Source: Verpa conica | Lineage: Eukaryota > Ascomycota > Pezizomycetes > Pezizales > Morchellaceae | Direction: 5' to 3' | DNA: 64,000 bases | Assembly (NCBI GenBank): GCA_033030425.1 | Contig: JAUFSD010000018.1 | Coordinates: 1,302,001 to 1,366,000, forward strand | The notes under the pieces: generated by a model | The model's database searches: none | What the model was told of the DNA's origin: nothing | Seen by the model: only the letters and a program-made list of their open reading frames with translations | Part shown: positions 1-11,673 of the stretch, piece after piece | Numbering within the stretch: the first letter of the stretch is position 1 | Layout of the letters: each line of letters starts with the position of its first letter | Made by a program: the position numbers and the translations under genes

Positions 1-640
1 GGGTTGCACACCTATACAACTTTCCTATTCCCGAAGTTTACCCAGGTCCAACCCTGGGGAAAGATTAATGTACTGAGAAATCAAAGACACTATCCTCACT
101 CATTGTTAAATTTTACTATCCTGACACTTTCAATATCGGGTCAATGTTAGGCATCCACTCTCTGCAATAACGTTCAAAGGAGCTACTGTCACCTGCCACC
201 GTCAAGTATGCTCATCATTGCAGTATTTAAAGGCCCTCTAAGAGACAACTATGGATGTATGAGCTGATTCCCCTTGTCTATTTCTCCTGTTTCACTGATC
301 GGAATACCCCAAGGCTTTATATGTTCTTCCAAGTCATGTTGTGAGCGTGGGTGTTGAGTACCCCCTGATGTTGCAACGCCTGTTGCCTAATCGTGTACTA
401 CCCGAATACTTGATACGGGTCCCACACCTATTGTAAGTACCGGAGGTAAGCTGCGTGTAGGATTTGGGCACGAGACTATGCATGACACGCATGGACGTAT
501 TCAACCGTTTGATGGGGATTGGGTAGACGGATATTAAGACACGCATGCATATTATTACGTATACATGGGAGGCCTTAAAACCAGTATGCAACATAGCTGT
601 CCCCGTGGGCTGTCCGTGGTAAAGACACAACAACAATACA
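1..640. other. 5' flanking sequence without a recognisable gene
   Basis: I see no convincing coding sequence here. Minus-strand reading around 334-636 is open for about 100 codons but has no domain-like pattern. The last part probably holds the promoter and 5' leader of the gene that starts at 641; the bases before its ATG (CAACAATACA) are A-rich, as is common at fungal starts. Confidence 0.4.
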
Positions 641-3580
641 ATGGATTATAAAAAATCACGACGATGGTACTACAAAAAACGAGGATCTCAGTCAAAAGCA
701 CTATACGATGCATCAAAGGAGAAAATATCACACAAGGAGCTTCCCGGGCCAGGTACCGCGGGGTTGCCGGATATGCCCGTTTCGCATCAAGAGAGCTGGA
801 GAGAGATAGAGGTAATTAATGGGAATGATTTGGATGATAGTAACTCATGGACGCTTGATGATTTAAGGTTACGTGCGGAGGTTTCACTGTTCGGGCCACC
901 AATAGTACGGGTCAAGCTATGGAAGGAGTTTGAGGATTACGATGTTCAAGAGTCTCAATTAAAAGTGCTTGAGAATTCTAGATTACGGGAGAAACTAGAG
1001 CTGTTCAAAACACCAAATCCTTACGCAAAGATAAAGTGTGATGTCGGAGCACAGTGGCAGGGCGAGCAGTTAGAGTTACAGAGACTTGGGGATAAAAGGA
1101 TGGAGGAAGAACTAGAGTTATTCGATTCGCCAATCTTGCAAGTGAAAATACCGATTACCGTCCAAGACTCCCAGCCATACGGAAACCAGAGCGGGGATCC
1201 TGATATTCTGCAGATACAGATGCTTCATGATGCCAGGTTACAGAGTGAAAATGAGCTATTTTGGCTTCCGGTACCTCGACCTGCACTTCGGTCGGTAAGT
1301 CAAAGGAAAGCGAGATATGGGACTATGTGGGTGACGGAGGAGCGCCAACGACAAATACAGGAGGACCTAAGATTTCGGGAAGAGCTGGAGCTGTTTGGAC
1401 CATCAATTCCACAGGTGAAGCTATGGGGTCAGGACGAAGAAAACGAGGAGTCGCAGCTACGGCGGTTGCAAGATTTGAGACTCCAAGGAGAACTGGAACT
1501 TTTCTCACCAACGATCCCGCGAGTGAAGATAATTTCGAGGGTGCAATATGACGAAGGTGGAGAGTTTCAATCCGGGATACCGTTAGACTTGGAATTACCG
1601 GGGGAACCGGGTCTGTCTGAGCCACCCATTATTCCGGTAAAAATACTAATTGGATCCAACCTAGATGAGCAAGATGAAGGGGAAAATGGGCTTAAGGAGC
1701 CTCAACAACGAACTCTTGAGCACCCTCCATCGCAGACAAGTTCCGAGCTACTCGAGCCACCGGCTCTAGTAGAGGCGGCGCTGTCAGGGGGTGAAGAAGG
1801 GAAGAGGAAGAAGAGGAAGAGAAACCCAAAGCCTGCGAAGGAGCGGAAGCCAACGAAATTTGAAGAAGATGTGGTCATTAAAGCGGTAGAAACCAATACA
1901 GAAGAGGAAGTTGTTAAAGAAGAGGAAGGTATGAAGGAAAAAGCTAGTGCAGAAACGAGGGTTTGTGAAAATACGGGGGAGGGTGAAGTAGAGAGGATAG
2001 GCGGTCAGGAGGCATTCTGTGAAGAGAATGAGGCCAATGGAGGGGAGAGAGTCGGAAGAGGAGAAAATGCCACTATGGAGGTGATCTATGAAAAGGAGGA
2101 GGCCTGTGGAGAAGTGGTGGTCTGTAAAGAGAGTGAGGCCAATGAAGAGGAGGGTGTCGGAGAAGAATCAAAGGACCATGCAGAGGCAGTCTGTCAAGAA
2201 GAAGCGGTCTATCAAGAAGAGGCATTCAATCAAGAGGTGGTCTTTGAAGAGGATGAGGTCAGTGGAGAGGAGAGAGTACAAGAAACAGAAAACGTTGAGG
2301 CTGAGGTGGTCTATCAAGAGGAGGCAGTCTATCAAGAGGCAGTCAATGAAGAAGAGACAGTCAATCAAGAAGAGGCAGCCTATAAAGAAATGGACTATCA
2401 AGAAGAGATTTCCTATGACGAAGGGATTGTCTGTCAGGAAGAGGTGGCCTATGAAGCAGCAGGGGTAAATGAAATGGAGGACATTGGTGAAGAAGCGGAG
2501 GCTCGTGTATATGAGGGAATTCGTGCAGCAGAAATTACTCAAGAATACAGGGTCGGTGGGGATGTGGTGATCAACCAAGAGGTTCCTATCAATCAAACAT
2601 CGAATGTAAGAGAAGAAGTGTGTGTCAGTCAAGAGACGGGTAGAGAAATGGAGGCTGGTGGGGAGGGCGTTGTAGGGTTGGAGTATGGAGGGCCTGTGAT
2701 ACTAAACTCACAAATGCAAGGAGACCCTGAGTTATTGCAACAACACTACCAAGAGGAGCAGATGGCTGGGCTAGAGATTGCTCAGGATTCAGCATTACAG
2801 AAAAATCCACCATTGAGGGGTACGTGGTTACTTGAACAGATGTACCAGCACTACCACCACTTATACTACCAACACCACTTCCCGCAGCAACGAACAGGTA
2901 CATTTTGGTTAGGAGGGCAAATGTACACACAGCAGTATCAGCAGCAACCATGGCTGGACCAGTTTGTCTGGGTACGAGATATTACGAGGTAATGGACCTA
3001 CACCCTTTGTACCCTGGGTAGGAAAAATAAAGTAGCAGGCGTTGACAAATATCCTGATAGGCCATTCCCTGACCCCATCTTATCGCTAGGACATATATCA
3101 CCAATTTTATACCGAGTATACGATAACAGCTCAGTCAGTCAGTTCCATGCGGGGGGCTTTACTTCAGGAAGTCCGTACATGCCATGTACAGCACTCGAAT
3201 TCCGTTCAATGGTCGAGCTCCACGCCAATTGGAAGAGTAGAGCTGGAACACCATTTATCTCGATGACATCTACTCCCAACGGCGCGGACTGGCAAGTCGC
3301 CATCAGGAGATCTGTAAATCGTGCTAATATTATGGTGGCCTTGATCGACACAGCAGCCCTCCTCGTAGCAAACCACTCGACTATCTGGGAGATGCATACC
3401 GCGATGGACCACTACCGTGTTCTTCCCCCGGGGCGCTGCTCCCGCAGCACATTCAACGACGAGTACATTTGCGCGCTACAGATCCCCTTAAACGCGGTAA
3501 TTGTCTGTTGCAATCCGGACAATTACAGGGCGAATGCTTTGAGATTCTTGGGCCAGTTAACGGCACAGCGATACCAGTGA
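641..3580 (+). CDS. Repeat-rich protein with C-terminal DUF7587-like domain (two exons)
   Basis: Predicted CDS join(641..2988, 3061..3580), 955 aa. Residues about 71-340 hold seven imperfect repeats built around L-R-x-x-x-E-L-E-L-F-x-x-P-x-x-x-V-K. Residues about 370-690 are a Glu/Val-rich low-complexity tract with repeated YQEEAV units, and 690-783 are Gln/Tyr/His-rich. A TAA at 2990-2992 closes the first open frame, but the same frame reopens and encodes a typical DUF7587-like domain (ILYRVYDNSS, TPFISMTS, then an Ala/Ile/Val-rich core). A 72-nt GT-AG intron (2989-3060, TTGAC branch-like site at 3042-3046) removes the stop and keeps frame. The family name is from memory and its function is unknown. 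The alternative is that 641-2992 is a separate 783-aa protein and 3179-3580 a domain remnant. Confidence 0.65.
2989..3060 (+). other. Predicted intron spanning an in-frame stop
   Basis: Donor GTAATG, acceptor TGATAG, length 72 (multiple of three), with branch-like TTGAC 15 nt before the acceptor. Splicing joins Arg 783 to PFPDP and restores one continuous frame into the DUF7587-like domain. Confidence 0.6.
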
Positions 3581-4251
3581 CGGGTGTCTGCGTTTGGGGC
3601 TGTTTCCGTTTTTTCACTATCGGTTGTTACGCTGTTACTGTTTATTTGCTTTTATTTTGTTGGACTGAATATTGTAGAGTCATGTGGTATAGACATAGGA
3701 TTAGGGGTAGTGGCCGAGCCAAAGGGGATGATATGTTTATTAAGGGTTTTCTACAGAAAATTATACAAACTTCACTGATATCTCATGTCGAAAAGACAAG
3801 AGATGGATGGTAAGGGGGCTTGTACAGCTCATATGCAGCCTATCATACCGATCAGGGCTTGGTAGCATTAGGGCGCTACACCTTTTATATGCCTCCGTAC
3901 TTGTCAAGCCTTCTCATGGAGAGCCTTAAGAATACCTATTTTAGCTAAACGTTATGTTTAGTTATGTAGCTATTTCAAACACTCCAAAAGGCTCCATGTA
4001 TTTATACATTCATTATTGCGAACACCCTGTGGGTCTCAGATAGTCGAGTGATATTTAGTGACTCGTTACAACGCACGGATAGCGGGTTTCAGATCGTCAG
4101 GGGAGAGCAACACAACCTCGTCGATGACATAGACCTACGATAAGAAAGTCAACACTCTGGCCACCCCGAGAGTCAACCCTACATCAAGCAGTCCAGAAAA
4201 CAGCAGAAGAGAGTTACTATCCCAGTTACGTGTACGTTATAAGAGCAGACG
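3581..4251. other. Intergenic spacer
   Basis: No gene seen. Short open frames at 3469-3813 overlap the preceding gene or lack protein-like composition. Around 3989-4015 there is a copy of a dispersed motif (GGCTCCATGTATTTAT then CATTCATT) that recurs elsewhere in the window. A TTATAAG at about 4237 is too close to the next ATG (4252) to be confidently its TATA box. Confidence 0.4.
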
Positions 4252-6138
4252 ATGCAGGGCGAACATCCAGCTGAGAAACCCCACGTGGTGGTTCCCCGTA
4301 AAAGGGGTTTAGACGAAGTATCTATAGACCTAGCATCAGAACATCATACTGGCACCGCCGGTACCAAATCTCCTTCTCCTCTGGCCGCTATTCCTAATAA
4401 TCAATCCCCTCACGATGCCGGCCTACTACACACCGCCTCGTATGAAAGCTTAGCACCATACCCGACAACCACAGAAACCTACTACTGTAACGTCTGCAAC
4501 ACAACCTGCCCCATCGCACTCAAAGATCTCCATCGCAGCACTGGTCAGAAATGTATCATCTGCTGTGAACAAGTTCATATCGAATGGTACGAACAACACG
4601 TTGAATGGCACCTCGGAAACGGCGAGACTATGTTCTCGGAACCAACACACGCCGCAAAGATACAGAAACGTAATAACAACCAACTCTCGAAATATCCCGC
4701 AGGGGCTGTGGTTCCGGAGATAAAAATGGAGGATACTTCTCAGAGTGGAGTTCTAGAGAACGAAACAATGCAGGTAAAGGAAGATGTAGGGTCTAGAGAG
4801 GAGGGGTCTGGTGAAGTGGAGATGGAGGATATTCCACCATATATTGAGCAGCATACCCCAGCTCCTACCGTGGTCAAATTATCGCGATGTGGGGCCTGTG
4901 GTTTTAAGCTTAAAGGAGATAAGAAGGGTGATAGAAAGCATCAGACACAAGCTTGGGAGTGTAAGGTCTGTGAGAAGGTGATGCATATGCCGGATATGCG
5001 GGGCCACATAGCTGGATTTAAACATTTCCACAGGCTAAAAGAGCTGGAGGAGGCACAGGCTCGCAGGGCAGCGGTAGACGGGCATGATATTCCGGCCTCT
5101 ACTACCACAATCGCCCTTAGAGCACCGGAGGAACGATCGACAAACGAGGGAGTGTCCTACTGCGAGGCTTGTGGTATGAACTTTATACCAACACAACAGT
5201 CTATAGCCAAACACCGACGGCCATTATGGGAATGTTATGTCTGTGTGAAGATGATATATCATACGAAGAGAGGGAAACACGAAGCCGAAGCCGAGCACAA
5301 GCGAAACAAGGAGATACAGTATAGGAGGGCAATGAATACCACTACTATGACTCCAGCCACCCCCGAAGAAACTCGTAGAACCCCTACCTTAGCTATGGTA
5401 CCCCCGGTTACAACGCATGAATTACCCCACGACCCTCTACCGACGGCGGCTAAAGGAGCGGAGATGGGATCTAGAGAGGTGAAAGTAGAGTCGGAGAAGT
5501 CTAGTGAGTCGGAACAAGGCATTCCTGTCGCCTCGGCTTCCCAGGCGTGTAGTGGGCATGATATCTCAGGTCCTCCCCCTCCTACCACAATATCCACCAA
5601 AGCGCCGCAGAAACGATCGAAAAATCCGGGGGTTTCCTACTGTGAGGCCTGCGGCGTGAACTTCAGACCAACTCCAGAAGCTATAGCGAAGCACAATAAG
5701 CCATTATGGGAATGTCATGTCTGCGCGAAGATGATCTATCATATAGAGAAAGAAGTACACGAAACTGACTTTTCGCACATGCTGAATCTGAAGCTTCGCA
5801 AAAAGGGGAATGGAGCTATAAAACCCAGAGGCCGCTACAAGGGGTGCCCGGCGGCCGACAGCATTACAGCCCCTGAATCCGAACCCGCTCCGTCAAGCAG
5901 CGCCCCTTCGGCTCCTCCGGGAAAGTTCTACTGCGAGCTCTGTCGGAAGAATTTTAAAACGGCGAAGGGTGCTATGAAGATTCATAAGACTCCGGCATGG
6001 TTGTGTACGGTCTGTGATATAGCGATACATATCGCGTGGAAGGATAAGCACATAAAGGGTGATAAGCATAGGAAGAATAGTGAGCTCCAGAAGGAAACGG
6101 TAGTTTCACTCAAGGAACAGGAGGATGGTTCTGGATGA
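4252..6138 (+). CDS. Multi-zinc-finger protein, five composite Cys/His modules
   Basis: Single exon, 628 aa. Five modules at residues about 77-123, 213-264, 303-353, 463-512 and 559-609. The usual module reads C-x2-C-x(11-13)-H-x(4-6)-W-x-C-x2-C-x4-H-x6-H-x5-H. The second half alone (C-x2-C-x11-H-x5-H) has the spacing of a C2H2 U1/matrin-like finger; the first half adds a Cys pair and a His. Linkers are Pro/Ser/Thr- and Glu-rich and carry repeats such as APQKRS. The spacing suggests nucleic-acid binding or a protein scaffold, but no partner can be named. The first module (YYCNVCNTTC) is less regular. It is a tandem paralogue of the next gene, sharing module order and linker phrases. Confidence 0.75.
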   Translation: MQGEHPAEKPHVVVPRKRGLDEVSIDLASEHHTGTAGTKSPSPLAAIPNNQSPHDAGLLHTASYESLAPYPTTTETYYCNVCNTTCPIALKDLHRSTGQKCIICCEQVHIEWYEQHVEWHLGNGETMFSEPTHAAKIQKRNNNQLSKYPAGAVVPEIKMEDTSQSGVLENETMQVKEDVGSREEGSGEVEMEDIPPYIEQHTPAPTVVKLSRCGACGFKLKGDKKGDRKHQTQAWECKVCEKVMHMPDMRGHIAGFKHFHRLKELEEAQARRAAVDGHDIPASTTTIALRAPEERSTNEGVSYCEACGMNFIPTQQSIAKHRRPLWECYVCVKMIYHTKRGKHEAEAEHKRNKEIQYRRAMNTTTMTPATPEETRRTPTLAMVPPVTTHELPHDPLPTAAKGAEMGSREVKVESEKSSESEQGIPVASASQACSGHDISGPPPPTTISTKAPQKRSKNPGVSYCEACGVNFRPTPEAIAKHNKPLWECHVCAKMIYHIEKEVHETDFSHMLNLKLRKKGNGAIKPRGRYKGCPAADSITAPESEPAPSSSAPSAPPGKFYCELCRKNFKTAKGAMKIHKTPAWLCTVCDIAIHIAWKDKHIKGDKHRKNSELQKETVVSLKEQEDGSG

Positions 6139-8206
6139 GTGGTTTGGTAGTACTACATTTGAGTCACGGTGAGATTAGGAAGATGGGGCCTTTTTTAACT
6201 GGTTTTAGTGGCGGTAGTATAGGATCCAGGGTAGTTTCGAAAGTAGTACGCGCCGCATGAGCTGGCCTTTTGTTTATTTGTTTATTTCTCGGATGTCTTG
6301 TTACATCGCTCAATTATTAGGAAACATTATTCTCTTAATTCTTATATACTAGATATAATACTTACTCTATACTACTCTAATACAATTTTAAAGGTAGCTG
6401 AGCTTTAGATTTGAGATCAAGTTGGTATCCCACTTGTTAGCTTTCCTACACTTAATGAGAGAAATAAATACAGATAAAAAAAGAGCCTCCCCACACTTGT
6501 CCGTGTAGAGGACAGGGGAGTCCCTAACCCTGATCCTATCAGTCACGTGATATGAATTGACCAACTCTTACAGAGTGGTTCAGCTAATAGAGTGGCTAAG
6601 CACTGTATTATTAGGCAGAACTTTAATGTACTGTGGGGAGGTTATTGTCCACTAATACGCTATTACTACCAGTTATTTCACTGCGTACAAGTAAACGTAT
6701 CGTTAGGGAATAAAATAACCGACCCCCAAACCGGAAATACAAAGAACATTTGGATGCTGTTATTACAATACCATACCTTAACTAAAATTACACTTTTGTG
6801 AGACTTATATTTATGATTAATTCATTCATTCATACCTGAGTACCATATAACCTCAAAAGATTAGCTATGCAGGCGTCACCGCTACTTCCTATCAAAAGGA
6901 TAGTAGCTATCTGATCGTAATGCTATTATCCTGATCTATTTTTAATAGGACTAGAGACAGCCTAAAGGACTTTGGGAGAGGAGTTTAAACATAGGTGGTG
7001 GCGAGGTAATACGGTACTACATATTTCCTATTCAGGGGATTATTAGTTGTACGGATACCCCTAACCACTAGCGTACCATGATCAAAAAACTTCTATCCAA
7101 CAAAGGATGTAAGAAAATAATTTCGCTTTGCTAGCGAGTATCTAGAACCTATCATTTGGAGCATAATCAACAGGTTAACCATAGGCTTCCAACATTTTCC
7201 TCCTCATATGAACAAGATCTTGATTTTAGTACTCTTATGGGCGATTCCGTGAATTTTAAACCGGCCAGTCGTACCGCCTTGACTCAGAGAGTAGTTCTAG
7301 TGACTCCCGTACGAAATATCTTATGTTTGTTGTGTTTTATGGCTGTTAGAGTTGTTGAAAAAGGTGGTCGTCTTTGGTCATGGTGATACGCGGGCGAGAA
7401 AAGTTGTTGCGACGCCAAGGCCATGTTAGATCTGATAAGATCCTGGAGATCTGCCACAAAGGAATAGTACTGTTTTTTATTCTTTCGGCGGCCATTATGT
7501 CAAGCATGATTATGGGTTAAGCAGATAATTAAAAAATCAAATATATTGAATCTAGCGAAACTTAATCTATACCGCCGAATTAGACATAGAGGAGGTAACG
7601 GGCCAGGACAACATAGGGTAGGTAGTCAGGAGTACAGAGAGATAAGATAGGTGACTAGACTATAGTAATACCGGAATATAAACCATTACCCATAACCTGC
7701 CATACTATTTTCTAATAACCCCGGACCCCTTCTTATACTCTTGGCCTGCGACTGTGTAACTGACTAGTTAAGCGACGCACCTGTGCCAAGCCACGAGTGA
7801 GGACCCATGACTAGCAGAATCAATATCCGAGTGACATTCAGTGACGCCAATACTAACAACCTAAGTGCTCGTTCAATATGAAAGCCACAGGATCCCAGGG
7901 TGGCTATTCGTGTGTAATTTAAAGGGTTTCCTCGGTCGTATACCAGGTCTTTAAGCGAGGTTAGCTGTAATCAGGTATTACCATATGTAGTAAGAAACAG
8001 TAGAGATAAGACTAATCTTATTAGTCGTACGCCAGGGCTAGGGTTATTCTATATACATTCTAGAAGAACTTCGATCTCACATATTCAGGCCCCCCAAGAT
8101 ATTCAGGCGTCCCACCCCACAACGAACCTGCATTGTGTATAAATACCTAAAAGGATCTAGACTCAGCACAACTACCACGCCGCATGAGTAGCGCTTTAAC
8201 TCCATC
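6139..8206. other. 2-kb spacer between tandem zinc-finger paralogues
   Basis: No credible gene. The start of the spacer is 3' flank: GGTAGTACTACATTTGAG at about 6147 resembles the same position after the downstream paralogue. An (ATTC)n tract at about 6818-6833 belongs to a dispersed motif. TATAAATA at 8138-8145 lies about 62 nt before the next ATG and is a plausible core promoter. The short open frames at 6592 and 7156 have no domain-like pattern. Confidence 0.4.
8138..8145 (+). promoter_or_regulatory. Putative TATA box of second zinc-finger gene
   Basis: TATAAATA about 62 nt upstream of the ATG at 8207. The position suits a fungal core promoter; no transcript evidence is available here. 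Confidence 0.4.
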
Positions 8207-10772
8207 ATGGATCCACGAAACGCCACCACCACTGTTCGCTATTCATCTCGCGATTTTGTATGGTATTGTATTACCTGTGACGAGGAATTGGATCTATCTG
8301 CTAGGGAAGCTCATCTAACCAGCAATATGCACGCACGGAGAATGCACGGTCAAAGAGCCCCCAGTTGTGAAACAGGAGGAACCAAAACTTAACACAAACA
8401 CTGAACCACCTCCTCCTCCTCCTGTGTCTATGACATGGATATGCACAGTCTGCGATAAGGAGGTTAACATCTTCGCTCGCACAGACCACCTCAGGAGTAA
8501 GCCCCACATCAAGCAGCTTAGGAAGCATCAACACCAGAGCACGACGGAGCAGACAGTACCGGAGTCGTGGATGTGGACGTGTACGGTTTGTGAACAGACG
8601 ATGCATATTTTCTATCAGGGTGGGCACCTAGCCGGGAGACCACACGCGAAGAACCTTCATAGCAAGGGTTTAAACTCGGGTTTGCCTACTGGTGCGGTTC
8701 CCATGTCAGAGCCTACTGTCGATGTTGTTCTACCCTCTTCTCCGCCGAGTACCGAATCCTTAGCTCCTCCAACTACAACTCTACCACCTCCACCACCCGC
8801 AATCCCAATCGAAACCCCAGCTCCCCCTTCACCAGAAAACCTATTAGAATTACAATCACCTACCACAAACACCCCTGCAAGTACTGAAACATACTACTGT
8901 GATATCTGCAGCAGCACCTACCCACCGCCGTTCCAACATCTCCATCACAGCGGCATATGGGAATGTACCATCTGCATGGAAAAAACCCACATCGACTGGC
9001 AAGACGAGCATCTTTCTCGGCACCGTGATTCACAGACACTTCCGGAACCCCTCTTAGAGCCAACACAAACGTCCGGGCAAAGACACGATAATAGACTGTT
9101 ACAGATAGACGTGGAGCCCGAGGTTCCGGAGGGGATGATTTATTGCCGTGTATGCAAGCGGGAGGTCGAGAAAGCGGTGGAGCAATTGCACCGTAGTCGC
9201 GGATGGGAGTGTGTAGTTTGTGAGGTCACGACGCATGCGGACTGGATAGGTGCGCATATTGGGGGAGCAGAGCATCAGGAGAGGATGAGGGTAGAAACAC
9301 CCCCCAAGAGTGTGGTTGTACAGACCTCAATAATGAGGGATAGGGGACTGAAAGTGGAAGGTGAGCAGAAGGTGAGAGATAGACAGGAGGAGGAGGTGGT
9401 GGAGATGGGGGAGGCTGTGGCGACGGGGGGTGTTGGAGTGCAGGTCTGTGGGATCTGTGGTGGGAAGATCCGAGTGGCTAAACAGGGTTCTTGGAGACAT
9501 AGTACGCCGGGGTGGGAGTGTAAGGTTTGCGAGAAGATGTTGCATGTATCTGATAAAAGGAGTCATATAGCTGGAGCCAAACATAAGCGGAAGCTGAGGG
9601 AAAAGAAGATACAGGCCCATAGGGAAGAGAACACTCTGATTCAAACATATCGAGACCCCGAGGAGACATCTACAATGATACCCGCAGCTACTATTCATAG
9701 GTTACCTGATAATCCGCTACCAGCTATAGAGCCTAGAGAAATGAAGATAGGGGTTGGAGAGGACCTCCCGACGTATAGTGGATATGGCACTTCGGCCCCC
9801 ACCATATCGGCAGGCTTTACAACACCAAGAAACCTGCAGATGGAGCCAAGAATGTTCTATTGCAACATCTGTAATAAAGAGATAAAGGGACCAAGAAGTA
9901 GACATGAATCTACACCGAGGCATGTCTGGAAGAAGGAGGCTCTGGAGAAGATGCAGGGTAGCAAAGTGGAGCAGAGCTTCATGGGGGCTCCAGAATACCA
10001 AAATCCCGAAGTAGTATCCCATGGGACTCCAGCGGGCCCTTCTACTGTAGATGTGGCTTCTGATATTGCTGCGCCTCCAGCCACAGAGGTACCCTATTAC
10101 CATCTACCGACGGCAGAATCTAGAGGGGCGGGGGTGGGGTCTCTCGGAGAGGAGGGGAATGTTTCCCCGATTGGCCCACTATATACCGAGCATGATAATC
10201 CGGCCCCAACCACCCTAGTAGCTACCAGAGCGCCACAGAAACGCTCGGAAAAACCCGGAAGGTCCTACTGCGAGATCTGTTATGTGAATTTTAAACCGAC
10301 CCCGGTATCCATAGCTAGGCATCAGCAGCCAATATGGGAATGCTATGTCTGCATGAAGATGATATATCATACGAAGAAAGAAACACACGAAGCTGGAAGT
10401 CAGCACATATGGAACCAGGGGTTGCAGGCTAGAAGGACGAACGGGAATATTGTAGCTCTAACCCGCGAAGTCTTACGTGTGGCTCCCGATATCGACACGA
10501 TGAGATCTCGATTTTCTCCGACGGCCGCTCAGGAGATTACCCAGGGTGATCCAGCGACGTTCTACTGCGAGATCTGTGAGAAGGATATTAAGACGACGAA
10601 GGTCAATGTTGTGAGAATTCATAAAACCCGTGCGTGGGAGTGTACGCTTTGTGAGGTTACGACTCACATAGCATGGAGACGTAGCCATAGTGAGGGTAGC
10701 AAGCATCAGAGGAATCTAGAGATCCAGGAAATGGTTGTGCCTGTCGTAGAAGAGGGCAATGGGTTATGGTAA
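8207..10772 (+). pseudogene. Paralogous multi-zinc-finger gene with a +1 frame break near 8358
   Basis: Coding begins in one frame at ATG 8207 with a finger (WYCITCDEEL...H...H) and continues in another frame from about 8319 to 10772. The second frame has no ATG before its fingers; its first usable codon there is GTG at 8367. The first finger closely matches the next one (WICTVCDKEV), so both segments belong to one gene. A run of five C at 8358-8362 lies in the overlap; one C fewer would restore one frame. Counting from 8367, modules begin near residues 24, 70, 176, 257, 359, 496 (degenerate), 632 and 731, and the linkers are rich in Pro/Thr. It is longer than its upstream paralogue by extra N-terminal single fingers. 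This is either a real frameshift allele or a homopolymer error. A short intron cannot be placed without losing a finger. Confidence 0.65.
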
Positions 10773-11673
10773 ACCTAGTTCAGAGGCGGTCTTTTTTGGT
10801 ATATCTTTTGGTTTTGAGCTTGGATAGTACTACGTTTGGGTTGGGGGTTCTTGCTGTGGGGGGGGTTACCGGATTTATCTTAGTTAGGGGTGGTGCTTGG
10901 GGGCACTTTAAAAGGAATACTGTGCTGTAGGGGTTTTATTTATATTTATTTATTTATTAAAATTGATATATTTTCTATTGGTGATTGTGTACATGTAGTG
11001 GGGTTAGTTTGATATGAGCGGTAGTTAATGTATTGTGTGTAACCGTGTAGCTCAGGTACTGCATTCAGGCCCACCACCTCCGGGGTACCTCCAAATAAGG
11101 CAGTCAACAAGCTATTATTTCCACTTCTGTAGATTCGGGGTACACGCGGAATAAGAACATGACTGGTCACTCGGTGCTAAGAGACATTAGGTATCCACAC
11201 GGCTAATGCCTTAGACCTGCACTGCGCGGCCACTCGGTGACAGCAAACAGGGGTTCAGTTATGTCTCCATACCGTAGAACCTAGCTGTGGGTGACCGTAA
11301 CTGCTTTTTCTATTATTTATTATAACTCATAAGCGACCTCGGCGACTAACTCTGCACCGGCGCCTTCTTTCGAGTAAGTCTGCCGCGAGGATCTGTGAAT
11401 GACTGGGCGCTGTTCATCCAGTTCACCGAAATGTCTCTGATGGCTTGAAACCCTTGGATGTGTGGTAGAAGACGCGGTTTAGCAAAGAAGTCCAACTCAG
11501 CCCTGAGCCTAAACACCTTTCTGCCTGGAGTATAAACCATTATTGAGAGCAATCCGTGAACTACGCAGCTGTGACTGAGAAATCTCACCAATTCTAAACC
11601 AACAGCTAAGGAAATTCGCGATACTCCTCAACCACCACTGTATACTCGTCGCGCGGCAGTCGCGAGTAGTAAT
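10773..11673. other. Intergenic spacer with 3' flank of zinc-finger gene
   Basis: No gene seen. GGATAGTACTACGTTTGGG near 10821 echoes the 3' flank of the upstream paralogue, followed by an ATTT-rich tract at 10926-10970. The remainder has no protein-like open frame and presumably holds the promoter of the kinase gene. Confidence 0.4.

Noticed and set aside
2088..2632. Lys/Arg-rich plus frame and Leu/Phe-rich minus frame over the Glu-rich tract
   Set aside because: Shadow frames of the low-complexity GAG-rich coding sequence.
8268..8322. A 55-nt intron restoring frame in the second zinc-finger gene
   Set aside because: Phase fits, but it would delete the C-x2-C of a finger that closely matches the next one, and the branch site is only 4 nt from the acceptor.
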